From Nocardia flavorosea NBRC 108225 (lineage in GTDB: Bacteria > Actinomycetota > Actinomycetes > Mycobacteriales > Mycobacteriaceae), in the NCBI RefSeq assembly GCF_001613385.1, contig NZ_BDCG01000019.1, forward strand, positions 62,001-126,000: a stretch of 64,000 bases of DNA. Reading direction: 5' to 3'. How positions within the stretch are numbered: position 1 is the stretch's first letter; each line of letters starts with the position of its first letter. The notes under the pieces were generated by a model that saw nothing but the letters and a program-made list of their open reading frames with translations, was not told where the DNA came from and made no database searches. Positions 55,350 through 64,000 of the stretch are shown in pieces. The position numbers and the translations under genes were made by a program.

Positions 55350-55754
55350 GTGAGTCCAGCTCCCTCTGTTCCGGACAATGGTCCGGGCCAGGCCAGGGTC
55401 GACTCCTGGATCTGGGCTGTGCGATTGTTCAAGACGCGATCGGCTGCCGCGGCTGCGTGTCGCGGTGGGCATGTACGTGTCAACGGTGCGACAGCCAAAC
55501 CGGCGCAGCCGGTGCGACCGGGTGACGAGATCCGTATCCGCAGTTCGGGGATCGAGCGGATCGTCATCGTGGAACGGGTGATCACCAAACGGGTAGGTGC
55601 TCCGATCGCCGCCCAATGCCTGATCGACCGCAGTCCAGCCCCGCCGCCGCGGGAAGTCCTCGCCGCCCTCCCGCAACGCGATCGCGGAACCGGTCGCCCC
55701 ACCAAACGGGATCGCCGGGAAACCGATCGCCTGCTGGGGCGGACCGACCGCTGA
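55350..55754 (+). CDS. S4-domain RNA-binding protein (Hsp15-like)
   Basis: A 134-residue protein: RVDSWIWAVRLFKTRSAAA, ACRGGHVRVNGATAKPAQP and VRPGDEIRIRS form the S4 RNA-binding fold. The C-terminal tail is basic (RGTGRPTKRDRRETDRLLG). Hsp15-type proteins bind stalled 50S subunits carrying peptidyl-tRNA. The GTG start lies three bases past the previous stop. Confidence 0.9.
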   Translation: MSPAPSVPDNGPGQARVDSWIWAVRLFKTRSAAAAACRGGHVRVNGATAKPAQPVRPGDEIRIRSSGIERIVIVERVITKRVGAPIAAQCLIDRSPAPPPREVLAALPQRDRGTGRPTKRDRRETDRLLGRTDR

Positions 55755-55872
55755 TTCGGCACCGCGACCGGCCGTCGAACCCCCAGGCGTGTGGCGATCG
55801 CGCCCCATCCGGCAGCTTTCCGGGCAAACCCACGTGCTCGGGTCTGCGGCCGGAACAGCGGTCGGACTTCGT

Positions 55873-57792
55873 TCAGGGTGCTGGATGGTGCCCGGGCATA
55901 TCCACCGATGTGAGGTCCCCGATCTCCCGGGACGCGGCGATGCCACCGAACGGTGTCGAGAACACGGCAAAGAACGTCACCGGATCAGCGGCGGTGAGTT
56001 CGATGAGATTGGCCGCCGCCGGCGAGATTCGTGCGAATCGCCGCGCGAGTCGCCCCGCATCCAATGCCGGCTCCGGTGCTCCGGGCGGTATCTGCCCTAC
56101 GCGAACTGAACCTGTCGCGGTATTCGCGGAGAGTGCGGCTACCACGGTGTCCTCGAAAACCTGGGCCGCGTGGACGACGCCGCGGATGGTGCACCCCGAT
56201 TCGCGGATATCGCGCAGCGCATTGTCGAGATCGTGACGGTCGGCGGTATCGCAGCGCACCACCACGACCCGGTCTTCGAAACCGTCGAGCAGTGGAGGCA
56301 CCGGGCGCGGCGAACGGGTGGGCACCAGAACATCGCGGGCACCGGATACCAGTAGCCGGCGCACGATGACCGAGCCGAGCGCGCCGAGTCCGCCACTGAC
56401 CACATAGGTGCCCGCGGTATCGATATGCATCGGCGGATCCAGTGCGACCTGGGCCGCAAGCAGCCGGATAGCCCGGTTGGCGTCGACCATTCGAGTCCAT
56501 GCGATGATATCTGTGGGTGGGAGGTTATCGGTGAGCCGTATCGAAGCCAGCGTTCCGGCGCCCGTGACCTCCGCCCGCAAATCTCCTCCGGCCGGGCCGA
56601 TTTCAGCGGCGGCCGGATCCTGATGGTTCCGGTCCGTCGACGGATCGCCCGCCGTTTCCTCCGCTGCGCCCGTTTCGGTCGAAGATGCCGGGGCGCAACG
56701 GTTTACGTATTCATCGCTGACCTGTGACCCGCCATTGGCCGTTCCCGTATACGGTTCCCGGCCGTTGGCGCCGGCATGGAACGGCCGGTTCAGGTGCGGC
56801 GCGGTGGCCCGAGTCGCCTGAACCTGGGCCAGGCAGGTCAGGAACGTGGTTCCCTCGTCGTCACTACGAGCCGTGGGATAGGTCGTATGGGTGAACTGCG
56901 GGAATTCGCGCAGTACATTGCAGAGAACCGGATGCGGGGCGACCTCCAGCACGATGGTCGATTCCGGGCCCGCTGCGGCCCGATCCAGTGCGGCCGCGAG
57001 TTGTACCGGTCCGGTGAAGTTCTCGATCCAATAGCGGTCCGTAGTGGTCGGTGTATCGATAAGTGCACCGCGGCGGGCGGTGGAGTACATCGGGATATTC
57101 GGGGTTGTGGGGCGCAGTGAGCCCAAGGTGACGCGGGATTCGGTCGCGGCCGCCGATCGGCCGATCGGCGGGGCGAAAGTATCGCAGCGCTGCGCCGCGA
57201 TATCGCGGCGTCGCGCCCGGCGCACGACGGCGTCGATATAACGGGGCGGCCCGGACACGAGTACCGAGCGCGGCCCGTGGACGGCGGCGAGCACGACCTG
57301 TTCGCGCACGGGGTCCACCAGACGCCGCACCTCCGGCACCGAGGCCCGTAGTTCGGCGACGACATCGGATTCCGCCATCCGGCGCACGGCCTGGCCTCGG
57401 GACAGGGCTACGCGGACGGCATCGGGCAGGGGGAGAGCACCGGCGGTCACCGCCGCCGCGACCTCCCCGATACCGTGGCCGATCACCGCATCGGGTCGCA
57501 CACCCCATGAGATCAGCAGCGTCGCCGTGGCCACCTGGTAGGTGAACAGGGCGGCCTGGGCAAACACCGGATCTTGTTGTTGCCGGTCCGGCCACTGCGC
57601 TGCACCGGGGTGGCGGAAACCGTGGCGAGGAGTCCATACCCGCGGCCCGCCCGCCGCCACGACGGCGTCACTGGTGCCGAGCACCGCCGAGGCGAAGGCA
57701 GGGTATCGTCCGGCCAGGGTGCGCCCCATTCGCGCGTGTTCGCCACCTTCCGGCGAGAACAGGAAAATCACGCCGCCTGCAGAATCGGTCAT
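55873..57792 (-). CDS. PKS-like acyltransferase-ketoreductase protein with altered active site
   Basis: A 639-residue protein with two polyketide-synthase-like parts. Residues of about 8-330 form an acyltransferase fold (FLFSPEGGEHARMGRTLA, DAVIGHGIGEVAAAVTAGA, LEVAPHPVLCNVLREFPQF). In active enzymes the motif is G-H-S-x-G-E; here the serine is replaced by glycine. After a disordered linker, residues of about 460-620 form a ketoreductase NADPH fold (TYVVSGGLGALGSVIVRRL). No ketosynthase or carrier domain is present. It might be a remnant of a larger synthase or have a structural role. GTG 57798 is an alternative start. Confidence 0.75.
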   Translation of the reverse strand: MTDSAGGVIFLFSPEGGEHARMGRTLAGRYPAFASAVLGTSDAVVAAGGPRVWTPRHGFRHPGAAQWPDRQQQDPVFAQAALFTYQVATATLLISWGVRPDAVIGHGIGEVAAAVTAGALPLPDAVRVALSRGQAVRRMAESDVVAELRASVPEVRRLVDPVREQVVLAAVHGPRSVLVSGPPRYIDAVVRRARRRDIAAQRCDTFAPPIGRSAAATESRVTLGSLRPTTPNIPMYSTARRGALIDTPTTTDRYWIENFTGPVQLAAALDRAAAGPESTIVLEVAPHPVLCNVLREFPQFTHTTYPTARSDDEGTTFLTCLAQVQATRATAPHLNRPFHAGANGREPYTGTANGGSQVSDEYVNRCAPASSTETGAAEETAGDPSTDRNHQDPAAAEIGPAGGDLRAEVTGAGTLASIRLTDNLPPTDIIAWTRMVDANRAIRLLAAQVALDPPMHIDTAGTYVVSGGLGALGSVIVRRLLVSGARDVLVPTRSPRPVPPLLDGFEDRVVVVRCDTADRHDLDNALRDIRESGCTIRGVVHAAQVFEDTVVAALSANTATGSVRVGQIPPGAPEPALDAGRLARRFARISPAAANLIELTAADPVTFFAVFSTPFGGIAASREIGDLTSVDMPGHHPAP

Positions 57793-58267
57793 CGGCACGA
57801 CAACGGGTACGACGGGGTGCGGCTACGGCCGGGGCGAGCGGTGCGCACGCGCCACCGGCCGCTCGGCGAGCCGTGAATCCAGCACAGCAGCTGCGTGTCC
57901 CGCCTCACGCCACGATTATGCCGGAAGAATCCACCGTGCCGGACCGGCCGCGGGTGTACGAAATCTGCTGCTGTCCGTGAGAATTCGACGCAAATGTCCG
58001 GCAAACATATGGCGACCGCGGCCGGATCTGCCGAGCCGCGGGCCCGCCGGGTCGTTGCCTCGGCTCCGGCCGGGGCGGCTCAGATGGTGTCCGGCGGCCT
58101 TGCTGCCACCGTGCCGGACCCGACGGGCCAGGGTCACAGCGCCGAAGAATGTGCCGCGGCCGCGCTCCCGGCCGGTGCTGCACCTCGTTTGCCGGGCCCC
58201 GGCTGCGGTGTGCCGCGTTTGTTCGTGCCGCTCGCGCCCGCCCCGGATGGGCCGGTACCGTTGCGGT
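57793..58267. other. Divergent intergenic region
   Basis: No gene was recognised. Just before 58268 a TACCGT hexamer could be the -10 of a leaderless transcript for the hydrolase gene. Confidence 0.35.
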
Positions 58268-59221
58268 GTGGCTGCTTCCGTCGACGGACGAACCCCGACT
58301 TTCCCCACGGTGCTGCGCTGCTGCGCGGCCCTGGCCGCCACACCGGCGCGGCTGTTGCGGCCCCGTAAGGCCGATACCTCGCTGCTGTCGCGACTGGAAT
58401 CGGTATCCCCGCCGCGGGCCCGGGTGAGTGTCGAGTTGACCGTGCTGTTGCAGGGCCGGATGAAGGCGCCGACCGCCATCGTGGCCGAGGGGGTACGCAG
58501 TCTGGGGCATCTGCCGATGGTGATGGGGGCGTATCTGGTCGAACATCCGAAAGCGCGATTCCTGGTCGATCCCGCGCTCTGCGCCCATGTTCATCGTCAG
58601 GTACTGCCGGATCTGCCGTTTCCGATCCCCCTGCTGGTCGCGCCGGACAAGCCGGTGCTCGGATTGGCCGATGCGCTCGCCGCTCGCGATATCGATCCCG
58701 CCACCATCGATTTCGTGCTACCGACCCACTTGCACTGGGATCATATTTCCGGCCTGCTCGAACTTCCCGAATCGGTGCCGGTACGGCTGCCCGCCGCCGA
58801 ACTGGGCTGGGCGCTGGAAGGCCCGCACGCACCGGCCGGAGTGGTGCGGGGCCCGCTGCAGGGCCGATCGCTGGATCCGCTCGAGTTGGACGGACCGCCC
58901 GTGCTCACCTTCGAACGCAGCCTGGATCTGTTCGGCGACGGGTCCGTGCTGCTGGTGGACCTGGCCGGGCACACTCCGGGCAGTGTCGGCGTACTCCTGG
59001 CCACGGCCGGCGGTCGCCGGGTGCTGCTGGCCGGGGATGCGGTCTGGAACCGGCTGCAGATCGAACTCGTCCGGGAGAAGGCGCCGATGCCTGGGCAGTT
59101 GTTCGACGCCGACCGGGATCAGGCTTTCGAAACCATTCACCGACTGCACGCGTTACCGGCCGATATCGAGGTGGTGGCCGCGCACGACTACGACGCCGTC
59201 GCCGCATTGGCCGCGCACTGA
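58268..59221 (+). CDS. Metallo-beta-lactamase-fold hydrolase
   Basis: A 317-residue protein. The zinc motif is VLPTHLHWDHISGLLELP (H-x-H-x-D-H), with further ligands in LVDLAGHTPGSVGVLLA, VLLAGDAVWN and VVAAHDYDA. The N-terminal 60 residues are an extension. It belongs to the broad N-acyl-homoserine-lactonase/glyoxalase-II-like group; substrate unknown. GTG 58268 was chosen as the first codon after the probable promoter. Confidence 0.85.
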   Translation: MAASVDGRTPTFPTVLRCCAALAATPARLLRPRKADTSLLSRLESVSPPRARVSVELTVLLQGRMKAPTAIVAEGVRSLGHLPMVMGAYLVEHPKARFLVDPALCAHVHRQVLPDLPFPIPLLVAPDKPVLGLADALAARDIDPATIDFVLPTHLHWDHISGLLELPESVPVRLPAAELGWALEGPHAPAGVVRGPLQGRSLDPLELDGPPVLTFERSLDLFGDGSVLLVDLAGHTPGSVGVLLATAGGRRVLLAGDAVWNRLQIELVREKAPMPGQLFDADRDQAFETIHRLHALPADIEVVAAHDYDAVAALAAH

Positions 59222-59675
59222 CGAGCTGGGGCCGGCCGGGATGGAGGTGGGCGCAACCGCGTCGGCGCGGCGCCGTTGTCGACACTGCGCACTGATGAGC
59301 GGGTTCGGCCGAGTCGATGGTGGCCAGGGGGGAGGTGGACGCCGCCGCGTCGATCCGGCGCCGTCGTCGCCCACCGAGGTGGCCCGACAATGTTCATGGC
59401 CGTGGCTGCATCCGCTCGGGAAGGGAGGATGCAGCGCTTGTGGCCGGGCCGAGGGGTCGGCCCGCGGTGCCCGCAGCGCTCGCGGCCCGGTCGGTCTGCG
59501 ATGGCAGCAGGACCGATAGCGCGGCAGCGTTATCCCTAATGGCGCGGGCGGTGGAGTAGCCGACGCGGGCGCGGCAGGCCGGGACTACCGTGTGGGAAGC
59601 CGGCTGCTGTGAGACGGCTTCCCACACTCGGCGCCGGATCGATCGCCATACCTCCGGCGCGGCTTACGGGCCGGT
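59222..59675. other. Intergenic region between convergent genes
   Basis: No gene was seen here. A terminator hairpin lies at 59590-59627, listed separately. Confidence 0.4.
59590..59627. terminator. Hairpin terminator
   Basis: Thirteen-base exact arms GTGTGGGAAGCCG/CGGCTTCCCACAC around a 12-base loop, downstream of the nitronate monooxygenase gene. Confidence 0.75.
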
Positions 59676-60650
59676 TCAGGCCGAAACGAATCGAGCCAGC
59701 CGGGCGTTGATCAGTTCCTCGGCCTCCGAGACCATCCGGCCGATCAGGTCGGCGCAGGTCGGAATGTCTTCGATCAGGCCCTGACACAGGCCCACCGACC
59801 AGATGCCGGCGTCCAGATCGCCGTCCTCGAAGACCCGCCGGCCACGGGCGCCCGAGACGAGTTCGCGGACGTCTTCGAATTTGCCGCCGGCCTTCTCGAT
59901 CTCGACGACCTTGCGGCTGATCTCGTTGTCGGCGACCCGTGCGGTGTTGTGCATGGTGCGGAAGATCAGCTGGGTATCGCGCTCGGAGTTGGCGACGATC
60001 TGCTCTTTGACCTGCTGGTCGATGGAAGATTCCTGGGTGCACAGGAAGCGGGTGCCCATATTCACGCCGTCGGCGCCCAGCGCCAGTGCCGCGACCAGGC
60101 CGCGGGCGTCGGCGATACCGCCGGAGGCGATGATCGGGATGGTGAGCGCGCGTGCGGCCGCGGGAATCAGCACCAGACCGGGGATATCGTCCTCACCGGG
60201 GTGCCCGGCGCATTCGAAACCGTCGATACTGACCGCGTCGACGCCGATCTTCTGTGCCTTGAGCGCATGCCGCACGCTGGTGCATTTGTGCACGACCTTG
60301 ATCCCGGCTTCGCGGTAGGTCGGCAGGAACGGTTCCGGGTTGCTCCCGGCCGTCTCCACGATCTTGATCCCGCTGTCCACAATGGCCCGCACGTACTCCT
60401 CGTACGGCGGTGGGTTGATCGACGGCAGGATGGTGAGGTTCACCCCGAATGGCTTATCGGTGAGTTCGCGGGTGCGCGCGATCTCGCGCCGGAGGTCGTC
60501 GGGGGTCGGCTGGGTGAGAGCGGTGATGAAACCGAGCCCCCCGGCGTTGGCCACAGCGGCGACGAGTTCGGCCCGGCCGACCCACATCATTCCGCCCTGC
60601 ACGATCGGATGTTCGATACCGAAGGTCTCGGTGAACCTGGTCCGCAGCAT
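59676..60650 (-). CDS. Nitronate monooxygenase
   Basis: A 324-residue FMN-dependent TIM-barrel enzyme of the 2-nitropropane dioxygenase family: IEHPIVQGGMMWVGRAELV, GGLGFITALTQPTPDDLRR, SIDGFECAGHPGEDD, IIASGGIADARGLVAALAL and GADGVNMGTRFLCTQES. The catalytic-site His is in FECAGHPGE. It oxidises alkyl nitronates; many actinobacterial copies have unknown substrates. Confidence 0.93.
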   Translation of the reverse strand: MLRTRFTETFGIEHPIVQGGMMWVGRAELVAAVANAGGLGFITALTQPTPDDLRREIARTRELTDKPFGVNLTILPSINPPPYEEYVRAIVDSGIKIVETAGSNPEPFLPTYREAGIKVVHKCTSVRHALKAQKIGVDAVSIDGFECAGHPGEDDIPGLVLIPAAARALTIPIIASGGIADARGLVAALALGADGVNMGTRFLCTQESSIDQQVKEQIVANSERDTQLIFRTMHNTARVADNEISRKVVEIEKAGGKFEDVRELVSGARGRRVFEDGDLDAGIWSVGLCQGLIEDIPTCADLIGRMVSEAEELINARLARFVSA

Positions 60651-60983
60651 CGCCTGCTCTCCTCACTTTCCGCGGATAGTCCGCGCATGCTGCATGGTGC
60701 CATGCCGATGATGACCCGATCAACCCTGGAAGTGAGCCGTGATTCGCATAAGTGACCGAGTTCGGCGGTAGCTGGCCGGCGTGCCGAGGTGTCGGTATCG
60801 TCGCAAATATGCGCGTCAACGCGCGTGAACCTGTTTCACGGTCCGGTTCCTCGGAATTAACGGCCATTCGGTCCCGCTTTCCTTGCCGGTGCCGATGTGA
60901 ATTGTTATTCTGCCGACATGTTCACACCGCGTGTGGCGCCGGACACTCCGGTGGGTCACGCGGTACCGAGAGGAGTACGTGGG

Positions 60984-62552
60984 ATGACCACCGGTGCGCA
61001 GGCCCTCGACGAGCCGATCCGTTCGCGTCGCAACCACTGGAACAATCAGATCGCCACGCACGCGGTGATGCGGCCCGACGAGGTCGCGATCCGATTCCGC
61101 GGCGCCGACACCACCTGGCGGCAACTGCACGAACGGTCGCAGAAGTTCGCCGACGCGCTCGCCCGGCGCGGGGTCGGCTCCGGCGACCGGGTGCTCCTCC
61201 TGGCGCTCAACTACCCCGAATACCTGGAAGCCGTGTTCGGGATCAACGCGCTCGGCGCGATCGCGGTCCCGGTGAACTTCCGGCTCACCCCGCCCGAGGT
61301 CGCCTATATCGTCGGCGACAGCGGCGCCAAGGCCGTGGTCACCGATACGGTGCTGCAGCCGCTGGCCACCGCGGTGCAGGCACAGGCCATCGGGCTCGAC
61401 CACGTCTTCGTTATCGGCGGGAGCAGCGGTGAGGGTGTCATCGGCTACGACGACGCGCTCGCCGAGGAGGGTGCCGCGCACACCCCGCTCGATATCCCCG
61501 AGGACAGCCCGTGCCTCATCATGTACACCTCCGGAACCACCGGCAGCCCCAAGGGCGCGGTCCTGTCCTACGGCAATATGAACGCCCAGGCGCTCACCTG
61601 CATCCGGGCGTTGGCGATCGAACAGGAATCGGTGGGTTTCTGCACATCCCCGCTGTTCCATATCGCGGGACTCGGCAGCCTCGCGCCCGCCTTCATGCTG
61701 GGTTCCAAGACGGTGCTGCATCCGCTGGGCGCCTTCGATCCCACCGAATTCCTCGACGCTGTCGAAGCCGAGCAGGCCACCACCGCGTTCTGTGTACCGG
61801 CGCAATGGCAGCTGATCTGTGACGAACCGACGGTGAAACAACGCAAACTGGCGCTGAAGGCACTCAGCTGGGGGGCCGCCCCCGCATCCGATACCGTGCT
61901 GAAGGCGATGGCCGGCGCATTCCCGGACGCGTTCAACGTGGCAGTGTTCGGGCAGACCGAAATGTCGCCCATCACTTGCGTTCTCGAAGGCAAGGACGCC
62001 ATCCGCAAGCTCGGCTCGGTCGGCAAGGTCATCCCCACCATCCAGGCCCGGATCGTCGACGACGAGATGAACGATGTCGCGCCCGGTGAGGTCGGCGAGA
62101 TCGTCTACCGCGGCCCCAGCATGATGTCGGGGTACTGGAACAAGCCGGAGGCCACCGCGGACGCCTTCGCCGGAGGCTGGTTCCACTCCGGTGACCTGGT
62201 GCGCCAGGACGATGAAGGCTTCGTCTACGTCGTGGACCGCAAGAAGGACATGATCATTTCCGGCGGGGAGAACATCTACTGCGCCGAAGTGGAGAACGTC
62301 CTGTTCGCGCATCCGAAGATCCGGGAGGCAGCGGTCATCGGACGGGCGCACGAGAAGTGGGGCGAGGTTCCGGTGGCCGTGGTCGCGCTGAACGACGCGG
62401 ACGGCACGCTCACTCTCGAAGAACTGGAACCCTTCCTCAACGAGAACCTGGCTCGCTACAAGCATCCGAAGGAACTGGTGATCGTCGCGGAATTGCCGCG
62501 CAATGCCAGCGGCAAGGTCGTGAAGGTGGAGCTGCGCAAGGACGGCGCGTAG
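60984..62552 (+). CDS. Long-chain acyl-CoA ligase, FadD5-like
   Basis: A 522-residue ANL-superfamily ligase. The AMP-binding motif is LIMYTSGTTGSPKGAVLSY; further core motifs are VFGQTEMSP, GWFHSGDLVRQDDEGFVYV and DRKKDMIISGGENIYCAEV, with the catalytic Lys in LPRNASGKVVKVELRK. The start MTTGAQALDEPIRSRRNHW closely resembles mycobacterial FadD5. ATG 60984 has AGGAG nine bases upstream. It activates fatty acids with ATP and CoA. No mce genes follow in this window. Confidence 0.9.
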   Translation: MTTGAQALDEPIRSRRNHWNNQIATHAVMRPDEVAIRFRGADTTWRQLHERSQKFADALARRGVGSGDRVLLLALNYPEYLEAVFGINALGAIAVPVNFRLTPPEVAYIVGDSGAKAVVTDTVLQPLATAVQAQAIGLDHVFVIGGSSGEGVIGYDDALAEEGAAHTPLDIPEDSPCLIMYTSGTTGSPKGAVLSYGNMNAQALTCIRALAIEQESVGFCTSPLFHIAGLGSLAPAFMLGSKTVLHPLGAFDPTEFLDAVEAEQATTAFCVPAQWQLICDEPTVKQRKLALKALSWGAAPASDTVLKAMAGAFPDAFNVAVFGQTEMSPITCVLEGKDAIRKLGSVGKVIPTIQARIVDDEMNDVAPGEVGEIVYRGPSMMSGYWNKPEATADAFAGGWFHSGDLVRQDDEGFVYVVDRKKDMIISGGENIYCAEVENVLFAHPKIREAAVIGRAHEKWGEVPVAVVALNDADGTLTLEELEPFLNENLARYKHPKELVIVAELPRNASGKVVKVELRKDGA

Positions 62553-62691
62553 TCCCCGCACCACTCGAGCATGCTCCGGGCCGGCCGGTGTCCACACCGG
62601 CCGGCCCGGCATGGTTCCGCGTAGCGCCGGTGTCCTGGGATTTTCCCGACCCATTGTGCGGCACGGCCGCCGATGGTCGATCATCTACGGC

Positions 62692-63282
62692 ATGCCGGAA
62701 CAAAACGCTGCTGTTCTCGCCCTGCACTGGCAGGTGAATGTCATTCGGCCGGAGGGCTTCTTCGGTCCGATGCTCGCCGAACCGGTGGCCGCCAGCGGAG
62801 TGGTACAACGGGCCGCCGACTTCCACAAACAGGCCGCGGACCTGGGGCTGCCGATCGTCTTCACCCGGTTCATCGTCCCCGAGGACGAGGGCCGGCTGGT
62901 GCGCAACACCGGGTTCATGGAATCGGTGGGTGCGGCGCAGCACGAGTTCCGGCCGGACGCCGCGGGCAGCCGGCTGATCGAGGAGATGGCGGACCAGGCC
63001 GACCATATCGTCGACAACCAGAAACTTTCGGGCCTGGCCGGCAACGACCTCCCGCGCTGGCTGGTGGACAGCGATATCGACACCCTCTTCCTCACCGGTG
63101 TCGCAACGAACCTGACGGTCGAGCAGACTGCGCGCCACGGCACCGATCTCGGCTTCACCGTCTACACGGTCGCGGACTGTGTGACCGCGGCCGACCCGCA
63201 GGTGCATACCGCTTCGTTGTCCAATATCGCGCTCGTCAGCGCAGGTCTGCGCACGGCCGCCGACGCCTTCGACCGGCTGTAG
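62692..63282 (+). CDS. Isochorismatase-fold protein lacking catalytic residues
   Basis: A 196-residue isochorismatase-family protein: AAVLALHWQVNVIRPEGFF, LPIVFTRFIVPEDEG, DHIVDNQKLSGLAGNDLPR, LFLTGVATNLTVEQTARHG and YTVADCVTAADPQVHTASL. In active members the first strand ends D-x-Q and the nucleophile is the Cys of G-V-A-T-N-x-C-V. Here the Asp is His and the Cys is Thr; only the Lys may remain. Hydrolysis by the usual route is unlikely. A leaderless start is possible at ATG 62692. Confidence 0.85.
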   Translation: MPEQNAAVLALHWQVNVIRPEGFFGPMLAEPVAASGVVQRAADFHKQAADLGLPIVFTRFIVPEDEGRLVRNTGFMESVGAAQHEFRPDAAGSRLIEEMADQADHIVDNQKLSGLAGNDLPRWLVDSDIDTLFLTGVATNLTVEQTARHGTDLGFTVYTVADCVTAADPQVHTASLSNIALVSAGLRTAADAFDRL

Positions 63283-63291
63283 GCACCTACC

Positions 63292-64000
63292 TCAGATCAT
63301 GTTCTTATCGGTCATCCAGCGCATTACCTGCCAACCGCAGAAAACCGGGATCCAGCAGGTGAGAACGCGGTAGAGCAGTACCGACGGCACGGCGACCTCG
63401 GCCGGTAGACCGAACGCGGCCAGGCCACCGATCAGCGCGGCCTCGACCGCGCCGACACCACCCGGTGTGGGCGCGGCCGAGGCCAGGGTTCCGCCGATCA
63501 TCGTCACGATGGTGACGGTGACGAATGTCGTGCCTCCGCCGAACGCCTGCACACTCGCCCACAGCGCCAGGGCCTGGCCCAGGGTCAGGGCCGCGCAGCC
63601 GAGCACGATGACCGCGCAGCGTTTCGGGTCGCGGGCCAGCCGGGCCAGCTCCCCGACCACCTCCTGCAACTGCGGTAACACCGAAGTGTTGAGCCAGCGG
63701 CGCAGTTTCGGCACGAACATGAATGTGCCGATGATGCCCACCCCCACGCCGCCGATCAGGTACAGCACGGTAGGCGAGGGCACGAAATGCGATAAGTTCG
63801 CCGAGGTTCCGGCCGCCACGCTGAACAGCACCAACAACCCGATATGGGTCGACACCTGGACGGCCTGCTGTAATGCGACCGCGGCGGTGGCCCGGACCGC
63901 TCCGACCCCGCCCTTCTGCAGGAATCGCACACTCAACGCCAAACCGCCGACACGCGCCGGCGTGGTCGTGGCGGCGAAAGTGTTCGCGATCTGCATGAGC
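63292..64000 (-). CDS. Flippase-like membrane protein (LPG-synthase TM/UPF0104 family), partial
   Basis: The C-terminal 236 or so residues of a polytopic membrane protein that runs off the right edge. The stretch NTFAATTTPARVGGLALSV, then RFLQKGGVGAVRATAAVAL, and later TPGGVGAVEAALIGGLAAF are signatures of the lysylphosphatidylglycerol-synthase transmembrane/flippase-like family. At least five helices are visible. It would move or export a lipid-linked compound. The start is outside the window. Confidence 0.85.
   Translation of the reverse strand, partial: LMQIANTFAATTTPARVGGLALSVRFLQKGGVGAVRATAAVALQQAVQVSTHIGLLVLFSVAAGTSANLSHFVPSPTVLYLIGGVGVGIIGTFMFVPKLRRWLNTSVLPQLQEVVGELARLARDPKRCAVIVLGCAALTLGQALALWASVQAFGGGTTFVTVTIVTMIGGTLASAAPTPGGVGAVEAALIGGLAAFGLPAEVAVPSVLLYRVLTCWIPVFCGWQVMRWMTDKNMI

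Noticed and set aside
60816..62684. Long open frame of 622 codons on the minus strand
   Set aside because: Antisense to the acyl-CoA ligase, with no motif; caused by high GC.

Overview
The window is high-GC actinobacterial DNA, most likely from Nocardia or a close mycolic-acid relative. The evidence is a DosR/DosS-type dormancy locus, an Sdh1-type succinate dehydrogenase, a FadD5-like ligase, DUF397, many GTG starts and several probably leaderless genes.

Region 1 (1-8047) is a dormancy-like cluster: a PPOX-family gene running off the left edge, a universal stress protein, an Rv1733c-type membrane protein, a decayed SulP sulfate permease, a flavodoxin, a GyrI-like/DUF302 fusion, an Acg-type nitroreductase, and the response regulator and haem GAF sensor kinase DevR/DevS (phospho-acceptors D54 and H396, candidate haem ligand H149).

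Region 2 (about 8.1-34.0 kb) is an accessory island. Its right end carries a leftward Tn7-like core, tnsA-tnsB-tnsC-tniQ, followed by repeats that look like TnsB-binding sites. A second, paralogous TniQ (19345-21045) lies in its own XRE-smORF-TniQ operon. A decayed tnsA fragment sits just after devS. The cargo includes a tyrosine recombinase overlapping a catalytically degenerate partner, a ribbon-helix-helix gene, an AbiEi/AbiEii toxin-antitoxin pair, and an atypical sigma factor coupled to a low-GC gene of unknown function. The most striking cargo is at 11595-18300. Around a perfect 17-bp operator are a DNA-base-hypermodification-type helical protein and a MazG-like pyrophosphohydrolase. Diverging from the latter is a six-gene operon, nearly all with 4-bp overlaps: a small protein, a thymidylate-synthase-like enzyme, an AcpS-type phosphopantetheinyl transferase, an XRE regulator, an ImmA/IrrE metallopeptidase fused to a chagasin-type cysteine-protease inhibitor, and a papain-like cysteine protease. 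I read this as a candidate nucleotide/DNA-modification system combined with a sense-and-release protease module. That reading is inference.

Region 3 (34.0-64.0 kb) is ordinary chromosome: lon behind a HAIR-like (HspR) inverted repeat, a membrane-anchored sulfite-oxidase-type molybdoenzyme, an ABC exporter, DinB polymerase, a thioesterase, a large FAD/Fe-S dehydrogenase, an AlkA-type glycosylase, small proteins, sdhCAB, an AAA ATPase, an NlpC/P60 hydrolase, an S4-domain protein, a lone PKS-like AT-KR protein with an altered active site, a metallo-beta-lactamase-fold hydrolase, a nitronate monooxygenase, an acyl-CoA ligase, an isochorismatase-like protein lacking catalytic residues, and a partial flippase-like membrane protein. 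No rRNA, tRNA or CRISPR array was recognised.
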